A stretch of 64,000 nucleotides of DNA from an uncultured Thermomicrobiaceae bacterium (GCA_938082375.1 CALKCJ010000010.1:37248-101247), one strand, 5' to 3'; positions 53,961 through 63,637 are shown, counted from the first letter of the stretch. The notes: generated from the letters alone by a model not told the origin. Program-made: numbers and translations.

Positions 53961-56567
53961 GTGTCGCTGCCAGGCTCCCTGACCACGCTCGTCGGGCGCC
54001 AGCAAGAGATCGCTGAGGTCGTCGACCTGCTGCAGCGCCCGGACACGAGACTGCTGACGTTGACCGGGCCAGGCGGCGTCGGCAAGACGCGCCTGGCGGT
54101 CGCGGTCGCTGAACGGCTGCGCCACTCGCTGGAGCACGGGGTCGTCTTCGTCGGGCTGTCGTCCCTGCGCGACTCCAGACTGGTACTGACGGCTATCGCC
54201 GAGGCGATGGGCTTGCACGACCTCGGCTCCATTCCCCTGCGAGAGCGGTTAGTCCTGACACTACGGGATCGCCAGCTCTTGCTCCTTCTCGACAACTTCG
54301 AGCACCTCGTCTCAGCCGCGCAGGACATCGGGGATCTCCTGCGGGTCTGCCCACAGCTCCAGATCCTGGTAACCAGCCGGCTGCCCCTGCGCCTCAGCGG
54401 CGAACGCATCTACCACGTCCCGACTCTGGCGCTCCCGATCGACCTCGACGCTCCAACAGAGGTGGTCATGGCGTCGCCGGCCGTCCAGCTCTTCCTCGAA
54501 CGCGCCCGCGCCAGTGACCCGGCCATCGCGCTCACCCCGGGTATCGCGCCGATCGCAGCGCGAATCTGCGCTCGCCTGAACGGACTGCCGCTGGCGCTCG
54601 AGCTGGCCGCGGCACGTGCGAGGCTGCTCCCGCTCCCGGCACTCTTGGCTCGCCTGGAGCGGAGCCTCGACCTGCTTACCGGTGGTGCCCGCGACCTCCC
54701 GGATCGGCAACGCACCCTCCGCCAGACCATCGCCTGGAGCCACGACCTGCTCGACGAGCGTGAGCGAATCCTCTTCCGGAGACTGGCCCCCTTCGCGGGC
54801 GGCTTTACGATCGAGGCGATCGAGGCGGTGTGCGACTTCGACGGGCGGCTCGGCTCCGATGTGCTGGACGCGCTCACCACCCTGCTCGACCTCAGCCTGG
54901 TGCAGCGCGTCCCGGGGACTGAGGAGCGGCCACGTTTCCGGCTCCTGGAGACGATCCGCGAGTTCGCCGCCGAGCAGCTCGTTGAGAGCGACGAGGAGCC
55001 GCTTGTCCGGCACCGGCACGCCGCGTACTTCCTGGCGCTGGCCGAGCAGGGAGAGTGCGCGTTGCACAGCATCGAGGACCGCGGTTGGCTGGATGAGTTA
55101 GAGGCAGAGCACGACAACTACCGGGCTGTGTTCGTCTGGGCCCAGGCGGCTGCTCCGGGCAACCGAGCCGAAGCCGCGCTACTCTCGTTGCGGCTATCCC
55201 TTGCGCTCTGGTGGTTCTGGGTCTATCGCGGGCACCGAGCAGAGGGGTACGCTCGCCTCACCGAGTCGCTCAAGCAAGCGCCCGCTCTTGGGATTCTCGA
55301 CGACCGCTCGCACGCCATCGCGCTCCTCGGCCTGGGCATGCTCGACTACGAACAGGGCGACTACGATACAGCCGAAGCGAGGCTGGCGGAGAGCGCCCAG
55401 CTAGCCCGTGAGCAGGCAGACGGGCGCACCTACTGCCAGGCGCTGCACTTTCTCGGCCTCTCTGCGCTCTACCGCGGCCACTATGCCGACGCGCGCGCGC
55501 TGCTCCAGGAGAGCGTCGCCGTCGCCCGCACCCTGGGACAACCGTGGTATGTGGCGGTGACGATTTTCGCGCTGGCGGAGGCGATCTGGCCTGTCGATCC
55601 GCAGGCGGCGACGGTGCTGTACCAGGAGAGCGCGACGCTGTTCCGCTCGATCGGGGCCTCCTGGGGGCTCTCGCTGCCACTGACGAGCCTGGGGCGGCAG
55701 GCTCTCGACGAGGGACGGTACGAGGACGCGCGTGCGCTCTGTGAAGAGGGGCTGGCGCTCCGCCGCGCCGTCGGCCACCAGTGGTGGATCGCTCTATCGC
55801 TCTGTAGCCTGGGCGAGGTCGCCCGGTGCGAGGGGAACCATGCGCTCGCCGAGGCGCACTTTTCGGAGGCGCTGGCCATCTACCGCATCCTAGGCCGCAC
55901 CCACAACCTGGCCTGGTCGCTACGCGGTCTCGGCTATGCTGCGCTCGCGAAGGGCGATCTTTCCCATGCCCGTGCGCTGCTGCGCGAGAGCCTGGTGCTG
56001 GAACGCGAGCTGGGCGCCACACCCTCGTTGGCGGCTTGCCTCAGCGGCCTGGCGGGCCTCGCTGGAATAGGCGGTGACCCCCTGCGAGCGGCGCGACTGT
56101 TCGGCGCCGCCGAGGCGCTGCTCGAGCGCGTCGGCGCCAACTTGGAGCCGGCCGATCGTCTTGATCGGGCTCGACTCATCGCCCACGCCTCTCGCTGCCT
56201 GCCGGCCAGCGCCTGGTCAGAGGCGTGGCAGGAAGGGCGCTCGCTCCCCCTCGACTCGGCGATCGCGGAGGCGCTGGCGATTCCGGCGCCCGATCCGACC
56301 TCCGCCGCCGAGCCTGTCGAACGCCTCCGCCTGCACCGGCCGCGCCAGGACGCGCGCCATGGGCCGCTGACGCCGCGCGAGCGAGAAGTGGCCGGATTAG
56401 TCGCGCGTGGGCTGTCCAACCGGGAGATCGCCACCCAGCTCTTCATCACCGAGAAGACGGCGGCCAACCACATCGAGCACATCATGACCAAGCTCAATCT
56501 CCGCTCCCGGGCTCAGATCGCTGTCTGGGCGATGCAGAACGGGCTCGGCCCGAAGCCGGAAAGCTAA
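53961..56567 (+). CDS. Large LuxR-family regulator with NB-ARC-like ATPase and TPR domains
   Basis: 868 residues. N-terminal ATPase starting FVGRxxE-like (TTLVGRQQEIAEVVDLL), P-loop LTGPGGVGKTRLA, Walker B LLLLDNFEHL, sensor LVTSRLPLRL, GLPLALELAAAR; then winged helix (about 270-340); then TPR array (about 380-720, repeated ARALxEExLAxxRxLG units); and C-terminal LuxR HTH LTPREREVAGLVARGLSNREIATQLFITEKTAANHIEHIM (about 800-850). A STAND-type sensor-regulator. The next genes, a secreted protein and a flavin oxidoreductase, may be its targets. GTG start; RBS weak. Confidence 0.9.
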   Translation: MSLPGSLTTLVGRQQEIAEVVDLLQRPDTRLLTLTGPGGVGKTRLAVAVAERLRHSLEHGVVFVGLSSLRDSRLVLTAIAEAMGLHDLGSIPLRERLVLTLRDRQLLLLLDNFEHLVSAAQDIGDLLRVCPQLQILVTSRLPLRLSGERIYHVPTLALPIDLDAPTEVVMASPAVQLFLERARASDPAIALTPGIAPIAARICARLNGLPLALELAAARARLLPLPALLARLERSLDLLTGGARDLPDRQRTLRQTIAWSHDLLDERERILFRRLAPFAGGFTIEAIEAVCDFDGRLGSDVLDALTTLLDLSLVQRVPGTEERPRFRLLETIREFAAEQLVESDEEPLVRHRHAAYFLALAEQGECALHSIEDRGWLDELEAEHDNYRAVFVWAQAAAPGNRAEAALLSLRLSLALWWFWVYRGHRAEGYARLTESLKQAPALGILDDRSHAIALLGLGMLDYEQGDYDTAEARLAESAQLAREQADGRTYCQALHFLGLSALYRGHYADARALLQESVAVARTLGQPWYVAVTIFALAEAIWPVDPQAATVLYQESATLFRSIGASWGLSLPLTSLGRQALDEGRYEDARALCEEGLALRRAVGHQWWIALSLCSLGEVARCEGNHALAEAHFSEALAIYRILGRTHNLAWSLRGLGYAALAKGDLSHARALLRESLVLERELGATPSLAACLSGLAGLAGIGGDPLRAARLFGAAEALLERVGANLEPADRLDRARLIAHASRCLPASAWSEAWQEGRSLPLDSAIAEALAIPAPDPTSAAEPVERLRLHRPRQDARHGPLTPREREVAGLVARGLSNREIATQLFITEKTAANHIEHIMTKLNLRSRAQIAVWAMQNGLGPKPES

Positions 56568-57011
56568 CCACCTCCCTTGGAGGACGCATCGCCAAGAGGA
56601 ACTGCCCGCTTTCCCCTTCGTCCCACCTGGATACCCGGTCGTACAGGCCGGATCCTCTGCTCAGCCATAGCGCCCCGATGAACCACGAATGAACGCTGGC
56701 CCACCTCCTGGCACAGCAGCGGCTCTTCTCCACCGTGCTCGTCCTGGAGCGTGTGTCAGTGATAGGACGACCGCGCTGGCTGTAGGGAATTCTCCCTATG
56801 GCCCTCACACTGCGTGGGGAAGGGAAGCCGCAGAATTGGGCATCTCTCCAGATGTTCTGTCCAGCTCACCATCCTACGCTGGGACTGACCGGCGAAGGCC
56901 GGTCGCCGGCGGAGAGACGAGGGCGAGAGGTGACGCGATGCTGTAACGACCAGGCGGAGTTCTAACGAAACGCGTGACCACATGGAATACGTGCACAGAG
57001 AGGATGATCAC
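56568..57011. other. Intergenic region after the LuxR-type regulator
   Basis: About 440 bases with no credible gene. Contains CCTCC-CTT-GGAGG right after the stop and an inverted repeat TAGGGA-ATTC-TCCCTA (56783-56798) that could be an operator for the downstream genes. No clear promoter. Confidence 0.4.
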
Positions 57012-57587
57012 GTGCGGAAACGACTGGCACTCATCCTGGCGACGCTCGCCTTCAGCCTGGCATTGGTGCCCGCGCTGGCGGCCCCCGGCTCGTCCGACCC
57101 GGTGGTCAACCGCCAGCTCGCCGCGGTGCGCGCTGCCACCGCAAAGTACCACGATCCCGCCGTGGCGATCGCCGACGGCTACCTGCCCACCGAGGTCTGT
57201 GTCGCCTCCCCTGATGGTGGTATGGGCATGCACTACGTGAACCCCAGTCGCGTCAACAAGCTCGACCCGCTACGCCCGGACGTCCTCCTCTACGAGCCGG
57301 CGCCGGGCGGCCTGCGACTCGTCGGAGTGGAGTACCTCCAGTTTGCGCTCGTACAGCTCCCCGGATCGCATGATTGGACGCTGTGGTTCGACCAGAACCC
57401 ACCTCCGGACGGCTCGACGTTCGCGCCGGCCCCATCGCTCTTCGGCCAGCGGTTCAACGGCCCGATGGCGGGCCACGAGCCAGACATGCCCTGGCACTAC
57501 GACCTCCACGTCTGGCTGTGGAAGGCGAATCCTGACGGGGTCTTCTCCACGTGGAACCCGAACGTGCATTGCCCGAGCAGCGAGTGA
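57012..57587 (+). CDS. Secreted protein of unknown function
   Basis: 191 residues from GTG 57012 (GAGAGG upstream; ATG 56982 is weaker). Classic signal peptide (RKRLALILATLAFSLALVPALA, about 2-24). Mature part: ATAKYHDPAVAIADGYLPT, EVCVASPDGGMGMHYVNP, then HDWTLWFDQNPP and MPWHYDLHVWLWKANPDGVFSTWNPNVHC. Two Cys could form a disulfide; three His-containing aromatic motifs could bind a metal. I remember similar secreted proteins in Actinobacteria and Chloroflexota but no function. Followed after 73 nt by the flavin oxidoreductase. Confidence 0.75.
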   Translation: MRKRLALILATLAFSLALVPALAAPGSSDPVVNRQLAAVRAATAKYHDPAVAIADGYLPTEVCVASPDGGMGMHYVNPSRVNKLDPLRPDVLLYEPAPGGLRLVGVEYLQFALVQLPGSHDWTLWFDQNPPPDGSTFAPAPSLFGQRFNGPMAGHEPDMPWHYDLHVWLWKANPDGVFSTWNPNVHCPSSE

Positions 57588-57660
57588 GCGGATACCCCGG
57601 CGCCCTGGCGGCAGCTGCCAGGGCGCCGGGGCCAACGCGAACGAAAGGACGCACGCAATC

Positions 57661-59064
57661 ATGACGCACGATGCGACACTCTCTCGCCTGACCGGAGTAG
57701 ACCTGCGCCCGCTCGAGCAGCGGCTGCGCGGAACGCTGCTGCGTCCCGGCATGCCCGCCTACGACTCCGCGCGGCAGCTCATGAACCGCGCGGTGACGCG
57801 TCGGCCGGCGGCGATTGCCCAGGTCGCCGACACGCGGGACGTCGTTGAAGTCGTTCGTTTCGCGCGCGACCGCGGCCTGCCACTGGGAGTGCGCAGTGGC
57901 GGCCACAGCCCAGCCGGCCACGGTATGGCTGACGACGCTCTGGTGGCCGATCTCTCCGGCATGAAACGGGTCACCATCGACCCTGGCGCTCGCCTCGCCC
58001 GCGTCGAGCCAGGCGTCACTTCGGGCGAGCTCGCTGCCGTCGCCCAGCCGCACGGGCTGGCGATCTCCACCGGCGATACCTCGTCCGTCGGCTTCGGCGG
58101 CCTGGTGACCGGCGGCGGCATCGGCTTTATGGTGCGCAAGCACGGCCTCACCATCGATCACCTGGTGGCGGCCCAGGTCGTCACCGCTTCAGGCAAGCTC
58201 GTAACCGCCAGCGAACGGGAGCACCCTGATCTCTTCTGGGCCATTCGCGGGGGTGGCGGCAACTTCGGGATCGTCACCGAGTTCACGCTGCGCCTGGCCG
58301 AGGTCGGGCAGATCCTGGGGGGCGACCTGGTGTTGCCGGCCAGCCGCGAGGTGATCCGCGGCTACCTGGACTACGTGATGGACGCGCCCGACGAGCTCAC
58401 CACCATCGCCAACCTCATGCACGCGCCGCCGTTTCCCCATATCCCAGAGGCGCGAGTCGGCGAGCTGGTGCTCTCGATCCTGGTGACTTGGGTGGGTAAC
58501 GAGTCGGAAGGCCAACGGGCGCTGGCGCCGTTACGGGCGCTCGCCGAGCCGGTCGCGGACGCGGTCGGCCTGATGCCCTACTCGGCGATGTTCAACTTCA
58601 CGGCCCACCAGGCGATCCCCATCCCCCACTGCATCCGTCACGCGTTCGCGCACCAGGTGAGCGAGGTGGCCGTGGACGTCGCGCTCGACGCGGTCGAGCA
58701 TGCGAGCTCGCCGTTCAGCATGGTGCAGTTTCGGGGACTCGGCGGAGCCATGGCACGCGTCGGTGCCGAGGCGACGGCCTTCGCTCATCGCGACAAGCGT
58801 TATCTGGTCAGCGCGCTGGCCCTCTGGATGGACGAGACCGCGGATGCGACGCCGCATCGCGCCTGGATAGACTCGCTCTGGCAAGCGATCAGGGCAGAGG
58901 GCGCTGGCGCATATGTCAACTTCCTGGAGGATGAGGGACAGGAACGGATAGGCGAGGCCTACCCGTTGCCGACCCTGGCCCGGCTGGCGGAGGTCAAGCG
59001 CGCCTACGACCCGCACAATAGGTTCCGTTTCAACCAGAACATCGCTCCGGCGGTGCAGGCCTGA
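57661..59064 (+). CDS. FAD-binding oxidoreductase of the berberine-bridge (BBE/PCMH) family
   Basis: 467 residues from ATG 57661 (GAAAGG upstream); the frame is open further upstream but that overlaps the secreted-protein gene. PCMH-type FAD domain with GVRSGGHSPAGHG, whose His is the 8-alpha-N flavinylation site, GDTSSVGFGGLVTGGGIGFMVRKHGL (no Cys, so a single covalent link), DLFWAIRGGGGNFGIVTEFT, and the C-terminal BBE tail YDPHNRFRFNQNI. Such enzymes oxidise sugars, alkaloids or aromatic alcohols with O2. Substrate unknown. Confidence 0.88.
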   Translation: MTHDATLSRLTGVDLRPLEQRLRGTLLRPGMPAYDSARQLMNRAVTRRPAAIAQVADTRDVVEVVRFARDRGLPLGVRSGGHSPAGHGMADDALVADLSGMKRVTIDPGARLARVEPGVTSGELAAVAQPHGLAISTGDTSSVGFGGLVTGGGIGFMVRKHGLTIDHLVAAQVVTASGKLVTASEREHPDLFWAIRGGGGNFGIVTEFTLRLAEVGQILGGDLVLPASREVIRGYLDYVMDAPDELTTIANLMHAPPFPHIPEARVGELVLSILVTWVGNESEGQRALAPLRALAEPVADAVGLMPYSAMFNFTAHQAIPIPHCIRHAFAHQVSEVAVDVALDAVEHASSPFSMVQFRGLGGAMARVGAEATAFAHRDKRYLVSALALWMDETADATPHRAWIDSLWQAIRAEGAGAYVNFLEDEGQERIGEAYPLPTLARLAEVKRAYDPHNRFRFNQNIAPAVQA

Positions 59065-59154
59065 GCGCCTGGAAACCGTAGAACCGAGCCGCGCAGCACG
59101 CGGGGGCGGTTGATCCGTCCCCACTCGAGTCTCAGAAAACCTGTGTGGGTACCG

Positions 59155-59760
59155 CTAGGACGAGCGGCTCTCGAGCTGGTGCGCCAGCAAGATCGCCTCG
59201 GCCACCTCGCGCATCGACTTGCGGTTGTCCATGCTGAGCCGGCGCATACGCTGGAAGGCTTCTGCCTCGCTCAGGCCGTGCACCTGCATGAGGATGCCCT
59301 TGGCGCGCTCGATCAGCTTGCGCGCCTCCAGCGCCTCCTGCAGCTCCACCACCTGGCGCTCCAGGCGCTGGAAATCGCGGAAGCGCGCCAGTGCCAGCTC
59401 GATGACCGGCATCAGCTCGCTCTCGCGGAAGGGCTTCACCAGGTAGCCAGCGACACCGGCCGTCTTGGCCCGATCGACCAGCTCGCGCTCGCTATAGGCG
59501 GTCAGCAGCACGACCGGGGCCAGCCCTTCGCGGCTCAGCTCCTCGGCCGCATCGATGCCGTCCATCTCGGGCATCTTGATGTCGAGGATGATCAGATCCG
59601 GCTTGAGCTTGCGGGCCAGCTCGATCGCGGTGCGGCCGTCCGCCGCTTCGCCCACCACATCGTACCCGAGCGAGGTGAGCAGCTCGCGGAGGTCGAGCCG
59701 GATGATCGGCTCGTCGTCGGCGATGACAATTCGCACGGTTTGCGGTGAACGTCCTGCCAC
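59155..59760 (-). CDS. Response regulator with ANTAR RNA-binding output
   Basis: About 201 residues. Receiver: VIADDEPIIR, phospho-acceptor Asp in LIILDIKMPEMDG, LLTAY, and LVKPF. C-terminal ANTAR domain after a coiled coil: LIERAKGILMQVHGLSEAEAFQRMRRLSMDNRKSMREVAEAIL. Such proteins act as phosphorylation-controlled transcription antiterminators. Start is uncertain: GTGs at 59784, 59760 and 59736 are possible; the longer open frame runs into tRNA-Pro and cannot be right. No partner kinase is adjacent. Confidence 0.88.
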   Translation of the reverse strand: MAGRSPQTVRIVIADDEPIIRLDLRELLTSLGYDVVGEAADGRTAIELARKLKPDLIILDIKMPEMDGIDAAEELSREGLAPVVLLTAYSERELVDRAKTAGVAGYLVKPFRESELMPVIELALARFRDFQRLERQVVELQEALEARKLIERAKGILMQVHGLSEAEAFQRMRRLSMDNRKSMREVAEAILLAHQLESRSS

Positions 59761-59824
59761 CTGAGCAACTCGCTTCCGGATCACAGGCTGCTTGCATGCG
59801 CCGATGCCGCAGGAGCAATGAAGC

Positions 59825-59900
<76 letters not shown>

Positions 59901-59912
59901 AGATCGAATGTC

Positions 59913-59921
59913 AGTATAGCA
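59913..59921 (-). promoter_or_regulatory. Extended -10 promoter of tRNA-Pro
   Basis: Minus strand TGC-TATACT, start expected within a few nt of the tRNA 5' end. The response regulator downstream may be read from the same promoter. Confidence 0.5.
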
Positions 59922-59933
59922 CAGCGGAGGCAG

Positions 59934-59971
59934 GAGCGGATAGTGGCTCAGCCGCGAGCCACTACCCGCTC
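59934..59971 (-). terminator. Terminator of the rplJ-rplL transcript
   Basis: Sixteen-base arms (GAGCGGGTAGTGGCTC and GAGCCACTATCCGCTC on the minus strand) with one G-T pair and a 6-nt loop, 13 nt after the rplL stop. Very stable; no T-run follows. Confidence 0.7.
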
Positions 59972-59984
59972 ACCCTTACCAGTC

Positions 59985-60383
59985 CTACCTGATCTCGACC
60001 TTAGCCCCAGCCGCCTCCAGTTTCGCCTTGGCCGCCTCGGCTTCCTCCTTGCTCACGCCTTCCTTGACCGCCTTCGGCGCCGACTCGACCAGATCCTTCG
60101 CTTCCTTGAGCCCGAGTTGCGTCAGCTCGCGGACGACTTTAATCACCTGGATCTTGTTCGGCCCGATCTCAGACAGGATGACGTCGAACTCGGTCTTCTC
60201 CTCTTCCGGCGCTGCCGCTGGCGCCGCGCCGGGAGCAGCACCGGGCGCGGCAGCCACCGCGACCGGTGCCGCCGTGACGCCGAACCGCTCCTCGAGCGCT
60301 TTCACGAGCTGCGAGAGTTCCAGCACCGTCATCTGCTCGATGACGCTGATAATCTCCTCGAGCTTCTCCTGTCCGACCGCCAT
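59985..60383 (-). CDS. rplL: 50S ribosomal protein L7/L12
   Basis: 132 residues from ATG 60383 behind GGAGGGAGAAGGAG. N-terminal dimerisation domain ([27 protein letters not shown]), Ala/Pro/Gly hinge, and C-terminal factor-binding domain [38 protein letters not shown]. Multi-copy stalk protein that recruits EF-Tu and EF-G. Confidence 0.97.
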   Translation of the reverse strand: MAVGQEKLEEIISVIEQMTVLELSQLVKALEERFGVTAAPVAVAAAPGAAPGAAPAAAPEEEKTEFDVILSEIGPNKIQVIKVVRELTQLGLKEAKDLVESAPKAVKEGVSKEEAEAAKAKLEAAGAKVEIR

Positions 60384-60425
60384 TGCTCCTTCTCCCTCCG
60401 TAACCGGATCACGACCTGCCAATAG

Positions 60426-60977
60426 TTATGCGACCTCGGCGGCAACGGTACCCTGCTCGCCGCCCTCGAGTTGGTTCGCCCGTGCTTGCAACACGTAGGC
60501 CAGCGCACGGATCGGGCCGGAGAGCACCGAGACCAGGCCGTACAGCGGTGCCTGAAGCCCTCCGACCACTCTGGCCAGCAACTCCTCCCGCGGCGGCAGG
60601 GTGGCCAGCCACTCGACCTCGGCTGGCGGGAGCAGCTTGCCCTCCAGTATGGCGCCCTTCACCGTGAGAATGCGTGACGTCCGCGCGAAGTCGGTCACCA
60701 CTTTGGCTGCAGCGACCGGATCCGCCGCTGTGCAGACGATCGCAGTCGGCCCCTCCAGTAGCGGAGTCACGGCCTCGAGCCCCACTCGCCCAGCCGCGAT
60801 GCGCGTCAAGGTGTTCTTAACCACTTTGAGCCGGGCGTTCTTCTCGCGGAGCTGCGCGCGGAGCCCCTGCATATCCAAGACCGAGAGGCCGCGATAGTCG
60901 GTCAGGATAGTCAGCGCGGAGCTACGGAGCAACTCGCTGATCTCTTCGATCTGCTGTGTCTTCTCCGGGGTCGGCAC
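60426..60977 (-). CDS. rplJ: 50S ribosomal protein L10
   Basis: 183 residues from GTG 60977 behind GGGAGGGAG; the open frame extends upstream through the leader. TPEKTQQIEEISELL, TDYRGLSVLDMQGLRAQLRE, KVVKNTLTRIA and EGPTAIV are L10 hallmarks; the C-terminal helix (GPIRALAYVLQARANQLEG) carries the L12 dimers. rplL follows after 42 nt. Confidence 0.96.
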   Translation of the reverse strand: MPTPEKTQQIEEISELLRSSALTILTDYRGLSVLDMQGLRAQLREKNARLKVVKNTLTRIAAGRVGLEAVTPLLEGPTAIVCTAADPVAAAKVVTDFARTSRILTVKGAILEGKLLPPAEVEWLATLPPREELLARVVGGLQAPLYGLVSVLSGPIRALAYVLQARANQLEGGEQGTVAAEVA

Positions 60978-61180
60978 ACGCTCCCTCCCTTCGACGAACA
61001 CGCAAACCCCTGCGCCGGTGTCGAGCGCAGGGGCAGCAGTCGAAACTGATCGAGCTGGTCGATCGTCGCTGTCCCAGCGCGCCTCGGCTGGATGTTTAAG
61101 CGCCTCGCTCGGCGCCCCAGCGGTCACCGGCGCGGTGACTGTCGCTGAATTCTACACGATGCGTCAACGCTCCTGAGCCG
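60978..61180 (-). ncRNA. Putative L10 leader
   Basis: Leader between rplA and rplJ. Contains a strong hairpin CCCCTGCGC-TCGACACCG-GCGCAGGGG just before the rplJ RBS plus other GC-rich arms. L10(L12)4 binds such leaders to control rplJL in many bacteria. Position and hairpin fit; the consensus kink-turn was not verified. Confidence 0.45.
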
Positions 61181-61231
61181 GCAAGAGGACACGACAGCCG
61201 CGAGAGCCACGTCCGAGCGGCCCGGCCCTCC

Positions 61232-61957
61232 CTACTGGACGAACGCCTGCGCCTCCTCCAGTGTCTGTGCCACGTCGAGCGCAATGGGCGGCCCCATCGT
61301 GCTGGTGACGGTGATGGAGCGGATGAACGTACCCTTCACCGCGCTCGGTCGCGCGCGGTTTACCGCGTCGACCAGAACATATAGGTTCTCGAGGAGCTTC
61401 TGGGTGTCGAAGCTCTTGCGGCCGATGGCGACGTGGATATTGCCGGTACGGTCGTTCCGAAACTCGACACGTCCCCCCTTGACCTCGCGGATCACCTGCG
61501 GCAGATCTTCCGGCGAGCGGATCACCGTCCCGCTGCGAGGGTTCGGCATCAGCCCACGCCGCCCGAGGACCCGCCCCAGTGGCCCGACCTTGCCCATCTG
61601 ATCGGCCATTGCAATGGCCGCGTCGAACTCAAGCCAGCCGGATTCGATCTGGCGCACGAGCTCGTCGCTGCCCACGTAATCGGCACCGGCTTCCTGCGCG
61701 ATTCGCGCCGCCTCACCGACGGCGAAGACGAGCACGCGTGGTGTCTTGCCTGTCCCGTGCGGCAGCACCACCGAGCTACGGACGTTCTGGTCAGCCTGGC
61801 GGGGATCGATTCCAAGGTTGATATGGACTTCAATGGTCTCGTCGAAGTTCGCGAAGGCGGTCTTCTTCGCGAGCTCGATACCCTCTCGCGGAGGATATCG
61901 CTTTGTCACATCGACGAGTTTCAGCGCTTCGAGGTACCGTTTCCCATGCTTCGGCAT
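61232..61957 (-). CDS. rplA: 50S ribosomal protein L1
   Basis: 241 residues. [52 protein letters not shown] (in two parts), [14 protein letters not shown] and [25 protein letters not shown] identify L1. It binds 23S rRNA at the E-site stalk and often represses its own operon. Confidence 0.97.
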   Translation of the reverse strand: MPKHGKRYLEALKLVDVTKRYPPREGIELAKKTAFANFDETIEVHINLGIDPRQADQNVRSSVVLPHGTGKTPRVLVFAVGEAARIAQEAGADYVGSDELVRQIESGWLEFDAAIAMADQMGKVGPLGRVLGRRGLMPNPRSGTVIRSPEDLPQVIREVKGGRVEFRNDRTGNIHVAIGRKSFDTQKLLENLYVLVDAVNRARPSAVKGTFIRSITVTSTMGPPIALDVAQTLEEAQAFVQ

Positions 61958-62030
61958 CGGACCCTCCTGTGGTCGAACGGAGCTCGCGCCCCTCCCACGT
62001 CGTTCGGGAGATCCAGCGTGTGGCGACGCG

Positions 62031-62456
62031 TCAGCCCACCACTTCTATGCCCATACTCCGAGCTGTCCCTTCGATCTGCCGCATCGCCGCCTCCAGGTCG
62101 GTCGCATTGAGGTCGGGCATCTTCACCTGGGCGATCTCCCGGATCTGCTCGCGCGTGACCCGCCCCACCTTCTGCCGCTTGGGGTCAGCGGCGCCCTTCT
62201 CGATCCCGGCCGCTCGCCGCAGCAGGTCGGCAGCCGGGGGTGTCTTCAGCACGAACGTAAAGGAGCGATCCTCGTAGACAGTGATTACCACCGGAATGAT
62301 CTGGCCGGCCAGGTGGGCGGTCTTCTCGTTGTACTCTTTGCAGAAGTTCATGATCGCCACACCATGCTGGCCAAGCGCCGGCCCAACCGGCGGCGCCGGG
62401 GTCGCTTTTCCAGCGGGTAACTGGAGCTTGACGATCGCGCGAACCTTCTTGGCCAC
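62031..62456 (-). CDS. rplK: 50S ribosomal protein L11
   Basis: 141 residues, exactly the usual length. [43 protein letters not shown] (in parts) with the Pro-rich GTPase-centre motif, and C-terminal rRNA-binding domain ending [12 protein letters not shown]. Confidence 0.97.
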   Translation of the reverse strand: MAKKVRAIVKLQLPAGKATPAPPVGPALGQHGVAIMNFCKEYNEKTAHLAGQIIPVVITVYEDRSFTFVLKTPPAADLLRRAAGIEKGAADPKRQKVGRVTREQIREIAQVKMPDLNATDLEAAMRQIEGTARSMGIEVVG

Positions 62457-62541
62457 TCCCTACACCTCTCTCTGCACCCGGGGTGCCGCCCTTGTGGGCA
62501 GCTAACACACTCCTCGCGACCAGCGTCCCAGACTCGAAAGA

Positions 62542-63129
62542 TCAGGTCTCACGCTCGACCTGGAGGAAATCGAGCGTGACCGGCGTCTCCCGGCCGAAGA
62601 AGGAGACGAGCACCCTGACCTTCCCCTTCTCGTAGTCGACCTCGTCGATGACACCGCGGAAATCGGTGAACGGCCCATCAATGATCCGCACGACATCGCC
62701 GGGCACCAGCGTGACCTTGACCTTCGGCGCCTCGGCCTGCACACCCTTCAGGATCGCCTCGGCCTCCTTAGCCTCCAGCGGTACCGGGCGCGTGCCGACA
62801 CCGACGAAGCCAGTCACCCCCGGGGTATTGCGAACCACGTGCCAAGACTCGTCGTCGAGGATCATCCGGACCAGCACGTAGCCGGGGAAGACCTTGCGCT
62901 GGACAGTGTGGCGTTGCCCACCACGGATCTCCACTTCCTCCTGCGTGGGCACCACCACCTCGAAGACTTTGTCGGCCACGTCCATCGTCTCGATGCGCTG
63001 GAGCAGGTTCTGACGAACCTTGTTTTCGTAGCCGGAGTAGGTATGGATGACGTACCACTGGCCTGGCGTTTCCGCCTCGGCCTCAGCGGCCCGCTTTTGC
63101 GCCAGCCGTTCCCGAAGTGTGCGAGCCAT
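62542..63129 (-). CDS. nusG: Transcription termination/antitermination factor NusG
   Basis: 195 residues. NGN domain: WYVIHTYSGYENKVRQNLLQRIE, EVEIRGGQRHTVQRKVFPGYVLVRM, NTPGVTGFVG; C-terminal KOW domain: GDVVRIIDGPFTDFRGVIDEVD with EKGKVRVLVSFFGRETPVTLDF. It binds RNA polymerase and couples to Rho or S10. secE precedes it by 8 nt. Confidence 0.96.
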   Translation of the reverse strand: MARTLRERLAQKRAAEAEAETPGQWYVIHTYSGYENKVRQNLLQRIETMDVADKVFEVVVPTQEEVEIRGGQRHTVQRKVFPGYVLVRMILDDESWHVVRNTPGVTGFVGVGTRPVPLEAKEAEAILKGVQAEAPKVKVTLVPGDVVRIIDGPFTDFRGVIDEVDYEKGKVRVLVSFFGRETPVTLDFLQVERET

Positions 63130-63137
63130 GCTTCCCC

Positions 63138-63398
63138 CTAGAGCGCCTGCAAGAGATCCCAGAGCCGGACGAAGAGCGCATCGACTGCGCCAAGCAAAAC
63201 ACCGAGGGCGGCGGAGAGCGCGATGACGAGGATCGTCAGCTTGCGGGTCGTCTCACGGTCGGGCCAAGTGATCTTCTTCACCTCGGCCCGGATATCCGCG
63301 ACGAGGTGCCGGAGCGCCGCCACTCGTGACCGCCTCGCCCGCACGCGCTCAGGCGTTCGAGGCTTCGCACGAGCCTGAGTTTGCGTCTTGGTTGCCAT
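63138..63398 (-). CDS. secE: Preprotein translocase subunit SecE
   Basis: 86 residues from ATG 63398; the open frame extends upstream into tRNA-Trp and is not real there. Basic N-terminus, then LVADIRAEVKKITWPDRETTRKLTILVIA with the family core EVKKxxWPxxxE, and one TM helix. Bacterial single-TM type. Part of SecYEG. Confidence 0.93.
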   Translation of the reverse strand: MATKTQTQARAKPRTPERVRARRSRVAALRHLVADIRAEVKKITWPDRETTRKLTILVIALSAALGVLLGAVDALFVRLWDLLQAL

Positions 63399-63442
63399 CA
63401 GACCGTCCTTACTTGAGCCGGCCGAGCGGCACTGCTGCGCGA

Positions 63443-63451
63443 AGTGTAGCA
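63443..63451 (-). promoter_or_regulatory. Possible internal promoter for secE-nusG
   Basis: Minus strand TGC-TACACT (extended -10), about 45 nt before secE and just after the hairpin at 63465-63499. Confidence 0.4.
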
Positions 63452-63464
63452 CTGGCCAGACACT

Positions 63465-63499
63465 GAAATGGGGCGAGCCGAGTGGCTCTGCCCCATTTC
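63465..63499 (-). terminator. Strong hairpin between tRNA-Trp and secE
   Basis: Ten-bp stem GAAATGGGGC / GCCCCATTTC extended by AGCC / GGCT around a small bulge, loop of 4. No T-run. It can end the tuf-rpmG-tRNA transcript or act as a processing site. Confidence 0.6.
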
Positions 63500-63539
63500 G
63501 CCAGGTGCCAGCCGAGGCCGATGCTTCAATGCCATTCGG

Positions 63540-63612
<73 letters not shown>

Positions 63613-63637
63613 CCACCGCCTCGACTGGCACCCGGCG

